The position numbers and the translations under genes are program-made. Below are positions 10,901-18,746 of a DNA stretch of 64,000 nt, in pieces (positions within the stretch are counted from its first letter, which is position 1; every line of letters starts with the position of its first letter). The stretch is from an uncultured Prevotella sp. (GTDB lineage Bacteria > Bacteroidota > Bacteroidia > Bacteroidales > Bacteroidaceae), in assembly GCA_900771975.1 (NCBI GenBank), contig CAAGPV010000069.1, positions 1 to 64,000 of the forward strand, in the 5' to 3' direction. The notes under the pieces are model-generated. The model searched no databases, had not been told where the DNA came from, and saw only the letters and a program-made list of their open reading frames with translations.

Positions 10901-11077
10901 AAGCTCGAGAATGTCAAGTTCTACGTCAATCTGCAAAACGTATATACATGGACAAAGTATGACGGCTACGACCCAGAAGTGGGATCCCTCTATGGCGATG
11001 CCCTCATGACAGGCGTCGACTACGGCCGCTATCCTTCCCCACGCATCTATACTTTCGGTGTAAATCTATCACTTTAA
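7907..11077 (+). CDS. susC: SusC/RagA-family TonB-dependent transporter of the xylan locus
   Basis: Outer-membrane barrel that imports oligosaccharides with its SusD lid, energised by TonB. 1056 aa. Signal peptide ends near AHAQ; then a carboxypeptidase-regulatory-like beta domain (ITVKGTVTDNSGPVIGATVK); TonB box and plug start (SEVVVVGYGQMKRSDVTGSV); the SusC plug signature LKDASATAIYGARASNGV; then the 22-strand barrel ending FGVNLSL, where the terminal aromatic/aliphatic pattern is typical. The upstream ATG at 7907 is used; a second Met nine codons later is possible. The SusD gene follows after 13 bp. By neighbours it matches the XusC component described for Prevotella xylan loci. Confidence 0.95.
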   Translation: MDMKCTKNVMKYAFMLFLLLLIPLGAHAQDITVKGTVTDNSGPVIGATVKVKGTTSGAVTDLDGNYTLKASKGDVLEVSYVGYDTKRVTVGANPVINITLTENAEELSEVVVVGYGQMKRSDVTGSVVSVNSKSIERSVPTSIDQVLQGRAAGVQIQANSGQPGANTSIHIRGINSLNATNQPIFVIDGVVVDAAGVDTNDPLSSNNPLASINPSDIVSMDVLKDASATAIYGARASNGVIMITTKRGKAGEATITYDGYVGWQEQAKKLDMMNLREYARHHNARAAEGIVAPSDAFVNIDELGDGTDWQEALFRKALMTSHNLSITGGSERSTYSISGGYLNQDGIAVGSGFRRLTLRGNTDAQVKKWLKAGLSFSLTDSHQDVGADNSLIMNALQQQPSVAVKNAEGGYDGPDDVWMPVNAIAMANMRENYNKKMNFRVNGSLEATLAKGLTLKTELSADYNANKFYYYEPDYKFGVLESNIRTGRWTKTDTKYWSWRNILTYANTFNDVHNVNLMVGQEMSHSHWESQASAATGFLSNATHDISAGDVTASTGTGSQINNSLFSYFGRAFYSYDDRYLATFTLRRDGSSHFAEGNRWGWFPSAALAWKITNEPWMKKTSDVINNMKLRLGWGSTGNQNVSDWAYMSLLASKSTPWGTGVLTGNNANPDLKWETTTSWNVGFDLNLFQNRIEFIFDWYYKKTKDLLLQLPLPSYLGSSGQGAASNPWGNVGSLRNTGIEMTLNTVNIDKSGFQWRSNFVFSLNRNKVLSLDTESATIDKTFQVGSDKMTVTRTVVGKPIGQLYGYKVIGRFDKAEDFYYKDAEGNVKPVALPEGVTINKNGAWIGDYIFYDKNGDGVINTSDCDFIGNPQPDFTYGIGNTFSWKGFDLSIFFSGSYGNDVLNLSRKYLDDVRVNSNLLKSAANYAQIGVIDPNLPQDDYRNLYVINAADTHLPRISASTTNANNRVSDRYVEDGSYLRLQNISLSYTLPKKLVRKIKLENVKFYVNLQNVYTWTKYDGYDPEVGSLYGDALMTGVDYGRYPSPRIYTFGVNLSL

Positions 11078-11090
11078 ACAAGCTCTTATC

Positions 11091-12803
11091 ATGAATACAA
11101 AAATATTATTAACTACCATCGTCGCAGCAGCAGGCCTCACCCTGTCTTCCTGCACCGATGACTTCCTGACACAGAAGAACACCACTTCGCCCAACCCCGA
11201 TGGCTTCTTCGATAGCGATGCTGCCGTAGACAAGGCGATGTACACCTTATATAATTATGTATGGAACGACTTTAATAGCAAGTTCTATTACGGAATGGGT
11301 GACGGCAGGGCCAATAATATCACCGCACAATATTCCGATTACATCTATCCATACACCAATTTCAACGAGACGGCCTTGAGTCCAGGCCTCAGCGACGCCT
11401 GGGGATCGCTCTATTCAGTGGTTGCCCAATCGGGATATGCCATCGACGACATCCAAAACAAGTCTACTTCGGGCGTTAGTGACACCAAGAAGCAACAGGG
11501 CACCGCCGAGGCTCGCTTCATGCGCGGTGTTGCCTACTGGTACATTTCCTGCCTTTGGGGAGATGCCATCATCTATGACAAGACCACCACACTGGTCAAC
11601 AACTATGTTGTACCCGCCAACCCGCGTACCGACGTTTTGGAATTTGCCATCCGCGATTTAGAGTATGCAGCCAAATATCTTCCCGAGAAGAGTCCAGCCA
11701 CCGGCCGCATCAACCGCTATGCAGCGTATGCCATGTTGTCGCGCGTCTACCTTTTCATGGCCGGTCTCACCACCGAAGGCCAGTATGACGGCAATAATGT
11801 AGCGACAGACTTTGACCGCGGCACCCGCAACCCCTACTATCTGGACCTTGCCAAGAAGGCCGCTTTGAAAGTAATCAATGACGGTGGCTACAAGTTGATG
11901 GACAAATATGGCGACCTGTTCCTCATTTCCAACAACAACTGCGCCGAAGATATCTTCCAGCTACAATGGAACACCGGTTCAACCGATGCCATCGGATGGG
12001 GCTGCAACCAGTCTATCTCTGCTTTCTTCGGCTGGTCTACGATGGTGGCCGACGGCACCAACTGGGGCGGAGCCACCTATTGTTCGTGGGATTTGTTCCA
12101 AGAGTTCCAGCAAAGCAAGGGCGACAAGCGTATGCATGAGTGCGTAGCCAGCTACGGAGAGACCTATCCCGAGCTCAACCAAAAAGGCGGTGGCTACACC
12201 TACGGCGTGACCGAAAGTCCTGGAAACCAAGGAGCCAACATCAAGAAGTATGTTGTAGGCACCCACGACGACAACGGAGTGAGCTACAAGCAGAGCTCCG
12301 GCATCAACACCCATATGATTCGTTTGGCAGAAGTCTACCTCAACTACGTTGAAGCCTGCATGGGCAATGAAGAACAAACCCGCGACGGCGACGCTCTGAA
12401 ATACTTCAACCTTGTTCACCAGCGTGCCGGTCTCGACCCCTTGAAGCTCATCACTTACGAAGACCTGCGCCACGAGCGTCGTCTGGAATTTGCCTTCGAA
12501 GGCCTCTACTGGTACGATCTTGTACGTCGCTCCTATTACCGTCAGCAAGAAGTGGTCAACTATCTCAACCATCAGGACCGCAACCGCAGCTACAAGTACA
12601 ACAGCGACACCGGCAAATATGAGGCAAACGAGAATCCTGGAACGGGCGTTGCCACAGCCACTGCTGCCAACCTGATACTGCCATATGCCGACACCGACGT
12701 CAACAAGAACTCCTACCTGAAGCGTGACGCCAACGGCAAGCTCAGCACTCAACCCTATTCGTTCGGTGAAAGGGAAGTGGACGAAGCAAGCCTCTTCAAC
12801 TAA
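11091..12803 (+). CDS. susD: SusD/RagB-family surface glycan-binding lipoprotein of the xylan locus
   Basis: 570 aa. Lipoprotein signal with lipobox LSSC (Cys21). The mature N-terminus has DDFLTQKNTTSPN and the body has the SusD helical (TPR-like) features: RFMRGVAYWY, INRYAAYAMLSRVYLF and, near the C-terminus, LRHERRLEFAFEGLYWYDLV. It should sit on SusC as the lid that captures xylo-oligosaccharides. It is the second gene of the SusC operon, with the third lipoprotein after 47 bp. Confidence 0.95.
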   Translation: MNTKILLTTIVAAAGLTLSSCTDDFLTQKNTTSPNPDGFFDSDAAVDKAMYTLYNYVWNDFNSKFYYGMGDGRANNITAQYSDYIYPYTNFNETALSPGLSDAWGSLYSVVAQSGYAIDDIQNKSTSGVSDTKKQQGTAEARFMRGVAYWYISCLWGDAIIYDKTTTLVNNYVVPANPRTDVLEFAIRDLEYAAKYLPEKSPATGRINRYAAYAMLSRVYLFMAGLTTEGQYDGNNVATDFDRGTRNPYYLDLAKKAALKVINDGGYKLMDKYGDLFLISNNNCAEDIFQLQWNTGSTDAIGWGCNQSISAFFGWSTMVADGTNWGGATYCSWDLFQEFQQSKGDKRMHECVASYGETYPELNQKGGGYTYGVTESPGNQGANIKKYVVGTHDDNGVSYKQSSGINTHMIRLAEVYLNYVEACMGNEEQTRDGDALKYFNLVHQRAGLDPLKLITYEDLRHERRLEFAFEGLYWYDLVRRSYYRQQEVVNYLNHQDRNRSYKYNSDTGKYEANENPGTGVATATAANLILPYADTDVNKNSYLKRDANGKLSTQPYSFGEREVDEASLFN

Positions 12804-12850
12804 CGAGAAACCCATTCCACAATTATCATAACAGAAATAACACATCGATT

Positions 12851-14245
12851 ATGAACAAGTTTAAATATATTATAATGGCCTTAGCCGTTGCAGCAGGCTT
12901 CAGTTCTTGCTCCGACGACGACGGCGACCCCTACCCCGGCGGCAACGGACCGGTGACCGTCAACAAGGTCTATCTCGAAGACAATTCAGACGACGCCACA
13001 GTGGCTGAACGCGAGGTCACTTTCGCCCGCCTTGGCCAAACCCTCCGCTTGGAAGGAAGCGGTTTTGGCGGCACCCGCAAGGTGTACGTCAACGGCTACG
13101 AGACCTATTTCAACACAACGTATGTTACCGACCGCTCCATGATACTTGTCCTTCAGGGCAAGACACCGGTGAGCACTGCCCCCGACTCGGTACGCAACAA
13201 GATACAGTTTGTGAAAGATAGCGGCACCTACACCTACGATTTCATTATCCGTGCAGCAGCCCCACAGATAACAAGTGTGGACAACACCCTGCCCCAACCA
13301 GGCGAAACGGTTGTCGTTCACGGCATCAACTTGCAAGAGACCAGTAAGGTTACACTGCCCGGCGGCGTCGAGGTGACCGACATCACCAATGCCACTGAGG
13401 AAGATGAAGACGGAGAATGGTTCTCGTTTGTCATGCCGCAAGGCGTCACCGAGAGCGGTTCCATCACCAGCGAAGGCGCCAACGGCACCGCCATCTCTGC
13501 CAAGTTCTTCAACAACAACGACTGCTACATCATCAACTTCGACGGCAAGGGAACACAGGGAGGTTGGAGTGCCACTTACAGAGACACCGACCTCGTTGAC
13601 GACCCGTTGGGAACAGGCCGCGGAAAGGTGGCTATGCTCGTTCCACAATGCCGTCTTGACGAAGGTGGCGTAAAGGCAGGCGTAAGCAACATCCCTGGCT
13701 ACTGGACCGCTGGCAACGATGATGCAGCCGACGACTGGAACCGCATGAAGGACTTCATCCCCGGCGAAACGCCTGTCAGCGAGTTGGCCCTACAGTTTGA
13801 CGTTTATGTACCCGAGCCCTGGAATCTCACCGGCCAAATGGAAATAACGTTGCAGAACAACCTCTCCAACTGGGGTTACGGTTCTGACTGTACCAAGCCT
13901 TCCGAGAAATACACCAACCAAGCCACGGTGTGGATTCCCTGGTTGCAGAGCGACGGCACCACCAAAGCCTTCACAACAGGCGACCGTTGGGTGACCGTGA
14001 CCATTCCGCTGACCAAGTTCGGCAACTATAGCGGTGACGACGATGCCCATACGTTCCAGAACCTTATTGACGACCGCAACAGCGGAAGCTACCGCAACTT
14101 CGGCTTTATGTTTGTCAATAGCGACATTGTCTTTAACAACGACCTCACGATAAGCGCGTTGGACTTCAGCCAAAAAATCTATGTAGACAACTTCCGCATA
14201 GTTCCCAACAAGAGCACCATCGTGTCCGATTACCCTGAAGAATAA
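12851..14245 (+). CDS. Surface lipoprotein with IPT/TIG domains, XusE-like glycan-binding protein
   Basis: 464 aa. Lipobox FSSC (Cys20) followed by an acidic SDDDGDP stretch, which fits surface export of Bacteroidetes lipoproteins. Residues about 35-125 and 130-215 look like two IPT/TIG immunoglobulin-like domains (LRLEGSGFGGTRKVYVNG; PQPGETVVVHGINL). The C-terminal half (about 220-464) is a beta-sandwich-like domain with many aromatic residues and the phrase LQFDVYVPEPWNL. Position between SusD and the GH10 xylanase matches XusE of Prevotella bryantii and Bacteroides core xylan loci, a xylan-binding surface protein. No catalytic motif is seen. Family assignment rests mainly on context and architecture. 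Confidence 0.75.
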   Translation: MNKFKYIIMALAVAAGFSSCSDDDGDPYPGGNGPVTVNKVYLEDNSDDATVAEREVTFARLGQTLRLEGSGFGGTRKVYVNGYETYFNTTYVTDRSMILVLQGKTPVSTAPDSVRNKIQFVKDSGTYTYDFIIRAAAPQITSVDNTLPQPGETVVVHGINLQETSKVTLPGGVEVTDITNATEEDEDGEWFSFVMPQGVTESGSITSEGANGTAISAKFFNNNDCYIINFDGKGTQGGWSATYRDTDLVDDPLGTGRGKVAMLVPQCRLDEGGVKAGVSNIPGYWTAGNDDAADDWNRMKDFIPGETPVSELALQFDVYVPEPWNLTGQMEITLQNNLSNWGYGSDCTKPSEKYTNQATVWIPWLQSDGTTKAFTTGDRWVTVTIPLTKFGNYSGDDDAHTFQNLIDDRNSGSYRNFGFMFVNSDIVFNNDLTISALDFSQKIYVDNFRIVPNKSTIVSDYPEE

Positions 14246-14267
14246 CCTTTTAAAAACCTAAGAAATC

Positions 14268-16574
14268 ATGAAGATTTATCAGATAGCCCTTCCTTTGTTG
14301 GCAGGCACGATGATGTTGTCGGGCTGCTACGACGAGAAGATGAGCTGGCAACGCCCCGATGGACAGGGAGCCGTTGTGTCCAGCGAGATACCATTGGCTC
14401 TGGCCGAGCAGATAGCCAACTACGACAACATCAAGAACTATGCCGCCGAGTATATGCCCACCACGCAAATAGGTCTTGGAGCGTCGGCAGACAAGTATCT
14501 TAGCGACGAAAACTACGCCTCGTTAGCTAACGCCAACTTCCAGATATTCACCATGGGCAACGCCATGAAGTACATATCGCTTGTCGGCAACGATGGTGCG
14601 CTCAAGCAAGATGCCGTGCAGAAGGCACAGAACGTTATCAGCAAGGCGGCAGAAAGCGGTATTGAGGTGTTCGGCCACAACTTTATATGGCACACGCAGC
14701 AAAACCAGACCTACCTAAAATCGCTCATTGCCCCCACAATGGTGGTGAGCAGCGACGGCGATATTGCCAATTTGCTGCCTGGCGATGCGTGCGACTTCAA
14801 CGGAGGCACTACCGGTGGCTGGGGCTCATGGGGCTCCAACAAAGAGAGCGCAGGGGTTGTGAGCGGCGTAGGTGTCGACGGCACGCCCTGTCTGGTGCTC
14901 AAGAACAAGGGCGATGGCAACAACTGGGAGGCCCAGTGTGCCTATACCTTCGATAGCCCATTGTCTGCAAGCAAGGAATACACCATCCGCTTCAAGGCAA
15001 AATCCTCCTCTCCGGCAGGCGTCATCCAGTTCCAATACCAGAATAGCACCTCATACGCATCACAGGGAGGCTACAATGAGTTCACCGTAGGCACCGACTG
15101 GGTGACGTGTGAGTACACATTCACACCCAAGTATGACGATGTAGACCGCATCATCCTCAACTTTGGAAAGGTGAGCGGTACCTATTACATCGACAACATC
15201 GAGTTCGGCACGAAGATTGAAGACCCTATGACCAACGTTCTTGCTGGCGACAATAGCGACTTTGAGGGCGGCACGAAAGGCTCTTGGGGCTCTTGGGGCA
15301 ACAACAGCACCTCTTCGATTTCGGCAAAGGGCCAGGGTCACAACTCCGACTACTGTCTCGTGCTTGACAATCCCACCGATGGCAGCGACTATTATGTAGC
15401 TCAATGTGCCTACACCTTCGACAACGAGCTCACCAACGGCCAGACCTACATCATCCAGTTTGACGCCAAGGCCGACCTGCCAGCCAGTGTTCAGTTTGCC
15501 ACACAAAACAGTTCAACCTATGCCGGCGAGGGTTATCACACCATGGAAGTGGGCACCGAGTGGGCACGCTGCGAGTATGAGTACACCTGCAGCAAGGACG
15601 GCATGAACCGCATCCTCATCAACTTTGGCAAGATAGGCACCAAATACTACATCGACAACATCAAGTTTGGCGTAAAGAAAGCCAACGGTGCCAAGATAAT
15701 GCGGGCGCAACGCCGTGCCACAAAGATTACCTACACCCTGAAGAGTGCAGAAGAGAAACGTGCCTTGCTGCTCAACGCCATGCAGACATGGATTAGCAGT
15801 GCTGCACAGGCCTTCCCTTCAGTCAAGCAATGGGACGTAGTGAACGAGCCTATCACCGACGGCACCAACCTGTGGCGCGGTGTTGACAAGGGTGCTTGGG
15901 GCGGTGACGACAAGGAACCCACCGAGACCACAACCGACGGACTCAACCTCAACTGGGAGAACGGCACGGGCAACGGCCACTTCTACTGGGGCTACTACAT
16001 CGGCAAAGACTATGGCGTGAAAGCCTTCCAGTATGCTCGTCAGGCTGTCGGTGACGGTGCCAAGCTCTACGTCAACGAATATAACCTCGAGACATCGCCC
16101 GGCAAGTTGGACGCCCTCATCGGATTTGTCAACTACATCGACGCCAACGGCGGCCACGTGGACGGCATCGGCACCCAAATGCACGTATCGAAGAGCATCA
16201 CCAAGGAGCAGGTTGACGCCATGTTCCAGAAGCTGGCAGCCACCGGCAAGCTCATCCGCATCAGCGAGCTCGACGTTGCCATGAGTTCTTCGAGCCTCAG
16301 CGCCGAGCAGCAACAAGCACAAAGCGACATCTACCAGATGATAATTGAGAGCTATAAAGCCAACATTCCTGAAGCCCAACGCGGTGGCATCGTCATCTGG
16401 ACACTTACCGACGCAGCCGACGAACACGAGTATTGGCTCAAGAACGACTGCCCCAACCTCTTCGACGGCACCTATGCACGCAAGATTGCCTACAAAGGCG
16501 TATGCGATGCCATAGCTGGCAAGAACCTCGGAGCCGACTTCTCTGGTTCTGACTGGCCCAAAGCCTACGAATAA
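14268..16574 (+). CDS. xyn10C: GH10 endo-beta-1,4-xylanase with two CBMs inserted in the catalytic domain
   Basis: 768 aa surface lipoprotein (lipobox LSGC, Cys20). The GH10 barrel starts near residue 40 and runs through FGHNFIWHTQQ (about 160). It is then interrupted by two homologous modules, about 172-320 and 325-470, each opening with GD..DF.GGT..GSWGSWG and ending IDNI.FG.K; these resemble CBM4_9. The barrel resumes near 485 with the acid/base Glu527 in WDVVNEPITDG and the nucleophile Glu667 in RISELDVAM. This split layout is known from Xyn10C of Prevotella bryantii and BiXyn10A of Bacteroides intestinalis. It should cut xylan at the cell surface for the SusC/D pair. Last gene of the operon, followed by a strong terminator. 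Confidence 0.95.
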   Translation: MKIYQIALPLLAGTMMLSGCYDEKMSWQRPDGQGAVVSSEIPLALAEQIANYDNIKNYAAEYMPTTQIGLGASADKYLSDENYASLANANFQIFTMGNAMKYISLVGNDGALKQDAVQKAQNVISKAAESGIEVFGHNFIWHTQQNQTYLKSLIAPTMVVSSDGDIANLLPGDACDFNGGTTGGWGSWGSNKESAGVVSGVGVDGTPCLVLKNKGDGNNWEAQCAYTFDSPLSASKEYTIRFKAKSSSPAGVIQFQYQNSTSYASQGGYNEFTVGTDWVTCEYTFTPKYDDVDRIILNFGKVSGTYYIDNIEFGTKIEDPMTNVLAGDNSDFEGGTKGSWGSWGNNSTSSISAKGQGHNSDYCLVLDNPTDGSDYYVAQCAYTFDNELTNGQTYIIQFDAKADLPASVQFATQNSSTYAGEGYHTMEVGTEWARCEYEYTCSKDGMNRILINFGKIGTKYYIDNIKFGVKKANGAKIMRAQRRATKITYTLKSAEEKRALLLNAMQTWISSAAQAFPSVKQWDVVNEPITDGTNLWRGVDKGAWGGDDKEPTETTTDGLNLNWENGTGNGHFYWGYYIGKDYGVKAFQYARQAVGDGAKLYVNEYNLETSPGKLDALIGFVNYIDANGGHVDGIGTQMHVSKSITKEQVDAMFQKLAATGKLIRISELDVAMSSSSLSAEQQQAQSDIYQMIIESYKANIPEAQRGGIVIWTLTDAADEHEYWLKNDCPNLFDGTYARKIAYKGVCDAIAGKNLGADFSGSDWPKAYE

Positions 16575-16612
16575 ACTTCAAGCGAAAGAATTCATTCTTC
16601 GATAGGATTCCT

Positions 16613-16657
16613 GCGGGACTGCTCCACAGACAGTGTGGGGAGTCCCGCTATTTTTTT
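16613..16657 (+). terminator. Terminator of the xylan operon
   Basis: Stem GCGGGACT (16613-16620) / AGTCCCGC (16641-16648), with further pairing inside the loop, followed by TA and seven T. Confidence 0.88.
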
Positions 16658-16721
16658 GTCAAGACAGAGACACATAGCAACGGCAGTGACACTTCTGCCA
16701 AAGCAAAAGGTTGGCACATTA

Positions 16722-16761
16722 TTTGCTCACTGTTTCCAATAACAACATTTGTACGTACAAA
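16722..16761 (+). promoter_or_regulatory. Promoter with overlapping 14-bp palindromic operator for the CobW-like gene
   Basis: TTTG (16722-16725) and AACATTTG (16744-16751, one mismatch to TAnnTTTG) form a plausible -33/-7 pair with 18 bp between them. The perfect palindrome TTTGTACGTACAAA (16748-16761) covers the end of the -7 element and the expected start site, the position of a repressor site. It lies 13 bp before the ATG. A metal-responsive regulator such as Zur or another Fur-family protein is a guess from the gene it controls. Confidence 0.55.
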
Positions 16762-16774
16762 CGACACAACAGAA

Positions 16775-18043
16775 ATGAAAACAAAAGACATTCCCGTCCT
16801 GCTGCTCACGGGCTACTTGGGCAGCGGCAAGACCACCTTGGTCAACAAGATACTCTCCAACCGGAAAGGCATTAAGTTTGCCGTCATTGTCAACGACATC
16901 GGCGAAGTGAACATAGACGCCAGCCTCATCGAACAAGGAGGCGTGGTGGGAAAGAAAGACGACAGTCTGGTGGCCCTGCAGAACGGCTGCATCTGCTGCA
17001 CGCTAAAGATGGATTTGGTGGAGCAATTGCACGAAATCACCCATCAGGGACGCTTCGACTACATCGTCATTGAGGCCAGCGGCATCTGCGAGCCCGCCCC
17101 GATAGCACAAACCATCTGTTCCATCCCCACGCTCGGCCCGAAATATATAGAAGGTGGTGTGGCACGGCTGGACTGCATTGTCACCGTGGTGGACGCCCTG
17201 CGCATGCGCGACGAGTTCGGTTTGGGCAGCGACCTGCTACGCAAGAACATCGACGAGGAAGACCTTGAGAACCTCGTCATCCAGCAAATAGAGTTCTGCA
17301 ACATCGTCCTCATCAACAAGGCCGCCGAGGTCACCCCCGAAGAGCTTGCCCATGTCAAGCAAATCGTGCGTGCCCTGCAACCGCAGGCCCAGATTTTGGA
17401 ATGCAACTACGGCGACGTAGACCTTGACAAAATCATCAACACCCACCTGTTCGACTTCAACAAGGTGTCGATGTCGGCAGGATGGATACAGGAAATGGAG
17501 AACAACCACCCCGAACATGAGGACGAACACAGCCATCATGACCATGACGACCACCACGAAGACCATGATCACGACGACCACCATCACCATGATCACGACC
17601 ACGAAGAAGGCCACGATCACCATCACCACCACCATCATCACGACCACGACCATGAAGGCGGCGAGGTGGAAGAGTACGGCATAGGCACCTATGTCTACTA
17701 TGCTCGCCGTGCATTGGATATGAACCGGTTCGACTATTTCTGCGACAAAGGATGGCCAAAGAATGTTATTCGGGCCAAAGGCATGTGCTACTTCAGCGAC
17801 AACCGCGACATGTGCTGCGTCTTCGAACAGGCCGGCAGACAGAAAACCGTACGCGATGCAGGACTATGGTATGCCACAATGCCCGAAGACGAACGGCTCG
17901 AACTGTGGGAACGCAATCCCCAATTGCGCGACGAATGGGACGAGAAATACGGCGACCGTATGCAGAAGATCGTCTTCATAGGCCAGCATCTCGACAAAGC
18001 CGAGCTGAAACGGCTGCTTGATCTCTGCCTCGAACCCGAATAG
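16775..18043 (+). CDS. CobW/COG0523-family GTPase, probable zinc metallochaperone with His-rich loop
   Basis: G3E-family P-loop GTPase, 422 aa. Walker A GYLGSGKTT (13-21), the metal-binding CxCC motif GCICC (Cys72, Cys74, Cys75), the switch region ASGICEPAP, and NKAAE as the guanine-specificity loop. Between the GTPase and the C-terminal CobW_C domain lies a His/Asp/Glu stretch (about 245-294) in which roughly half the residues are His, including eight in a row. The CobW_C domain (about 300-420) contains YYARRALDMNRFDYF. COG0523 proteins deliver or buffer metals, mainly zinc under shortage. It is a single-gene unit with its own promoter/palindrome and a terminator downstream. The metal is inferred. 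Confidence 0.88.
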   Translation: MKTKDIPVLLLTGYLGSGKTTLVNKILSNRKGIKFAVIVNDIGEVNIDASLIEQGGVVGKKDDSLVALQNGCICCTLKMDLVEQLHEITHQGRFDYIVIEASGICEPAPIAQTICSIPTLGPKYIEGGVARLDCIVTVVDALRMRDEFGLGSDLLRKNIDEEDLENLVIQQIEFCNIVLINKAAEVTPEELAHVKQIVRALQPQAQILECNYGDVDLDKIINTHLFDFNKVSMSAGWIQEMENNHPEHEDEHSHHDHDDHHEDHDHDDHHHHDHDHEEGHDHHHHHHHHDHDHEGGEVEEYGIGTYVYYARRALDMNRFDYFCDKGWPKNVIRAKGMCYFSDNRDMCCVFEQAGRQKTVRDAGLWYATMPEDERLELWERNPQLRDEWDEKYGDRMQKIVFIGQHLDKAELKRLLDLCLEPE

Positions 18044-18107
18044 GCAATAACGCATAAAAAAAGCATAAATAGGCGTGTGTTCGCACACATACTATTGATT
18101 TATATCA

Positions 18108-18147
18108 AAAAAGGAGATAAATGGCAACATTTTGTCTCCTTTTTCTT
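18108..18147 (+). terminator. Terminator after the CobW-like gene
   Basis: AAAAAGGAGA (18108-18117) pairs with TCTCCTTTTT (18135-18144) and leads into a T-rich tail. A smaller hairpin, GTGTG-TTCG-CACAC, lies at 18075-18088. Confidence 0.75.
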
Positions 18148-18176
18148 GTTTGAAACTTACAAGGTGACTACCTTTG
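18145..18176 (+). promoter_or_regulatory. Bacteroidetes promoter of an ORF-free transcript
   Basis: CTTG (18145-18148), 20 bp, then TACCTTTG (18169-18176), an exact TAnnTTTG. Predicted start near 18183. No coding frame follows on this strand. Confidence 0.65.
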
Positions 18177-18182
18177 CAATAT

Positions 18183-18391
18183 CAAAAGGTAAACAAAATT
18201 GTTTGGGTTAGTATTATAGGTTTTTAGTTATTTAGGTTAAAGATTGAAATTCTGAATAGGATTAGTTAAGGTAAAGAAAGATTGAAAGAAAGGATAACAA
18301 AGCGCGAAAGCGTCGCGCTATAATTTGAAAATAAAATTTTTTTTCATTATATTAAGATAGTCTTGGAAGTGATTCCGGGACTATTTTTTTT
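18183..18391 (+). ncRNA. Candidate small non-coding RNA of about 210 nt
   Basis: The unit lies between a good promoter and a strong terminator. I see no ATG between about 18180 and 18360, and only about three C in roughly 110 nt (18190-18300), so the 5' half should be unstructured and A/G/U-rich. A compact hairpin AGCGCGA / TCGCGCT (18301-18319) follows, then an A/T stretch and the terminal hairpin. The downstream gene is on the other strand, so this is not a leader. I do not recognise the RNA family; a 6S-like or regulatory RNA is possible. Confidence 0.55.
18357..18391 (+). terminator. Terminator of the candidate small RNA
   Basis: A 12-bp stem, ATAGTCTTGGAA (18357-18368) with TTCCGGGACTAT (18373-18384), including two G-U pairs, is closed by the GNRA-type loop GTGA and followed by a run of eight T. 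Confidence 0.8.
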
Positions 18392-18482
18392 GTGTTTACC
18401 GATGCCCTTTGCCTTGTTTTTTTGTTCTCCAGCTCTCCTCCTCCAGTTGCCCAAACCATTCACTGTAAGCAGGCAGTTTCCA

Positions 18483-18563
18483 ATACCGGCCTTTTTACAC
18501 GCTAAAACCGGCTCTTTTAGGAGCTAAAACCGGCTCTTTTAGAGGCTAAAACATAGGGTTTTA
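18483..18563. repeat. Tandem copies of a dispersed AAAACCGGC-type repeat
   Basis: Two near-identical units, GCTAAAACCGGCTCTTTTAG at 18501-18520 and 18523-18542. They are preceded by a degenerate unit (TACCGGCCTTTTTA, from about 18485) and followed by a variant, GGCTAAAACATAGGGTTTTA (18545-18562). Related blocks occur at 38741-38782 and 60202-60272. The rest of 18392-18746 shows no gene. Confidence 0.8.
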
Positions 18564-18746
18564 CAACGCCATTTACAAGTTGCTGAAAATCAAACATTTA
18601 ATTACCGTACCCGAAGAGTGCGTATTTCCGCCAAAAGACTTTGGAGGGAAGTCAGAAAACAAGCACAAAAAAAGTGTCCGCAACGGCAGCAGTTCTGCAC
18701 ATCACGGACACTTATAAAACAACAATTACAATTTCTTACACGGCGA

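Noticed and set aside
17237..17653. 138-aa hydrophobic Val/Met-rich frame on the - strand
   Set aside because: Antisense reading of the CobW His/Asp codons gives Val/Met runs; not a real membrane protein.
18483..18563. CRISPR array
   Set aside because: Units of about 20 bp are adjacent, without unique spacers, and no cas genes are present.
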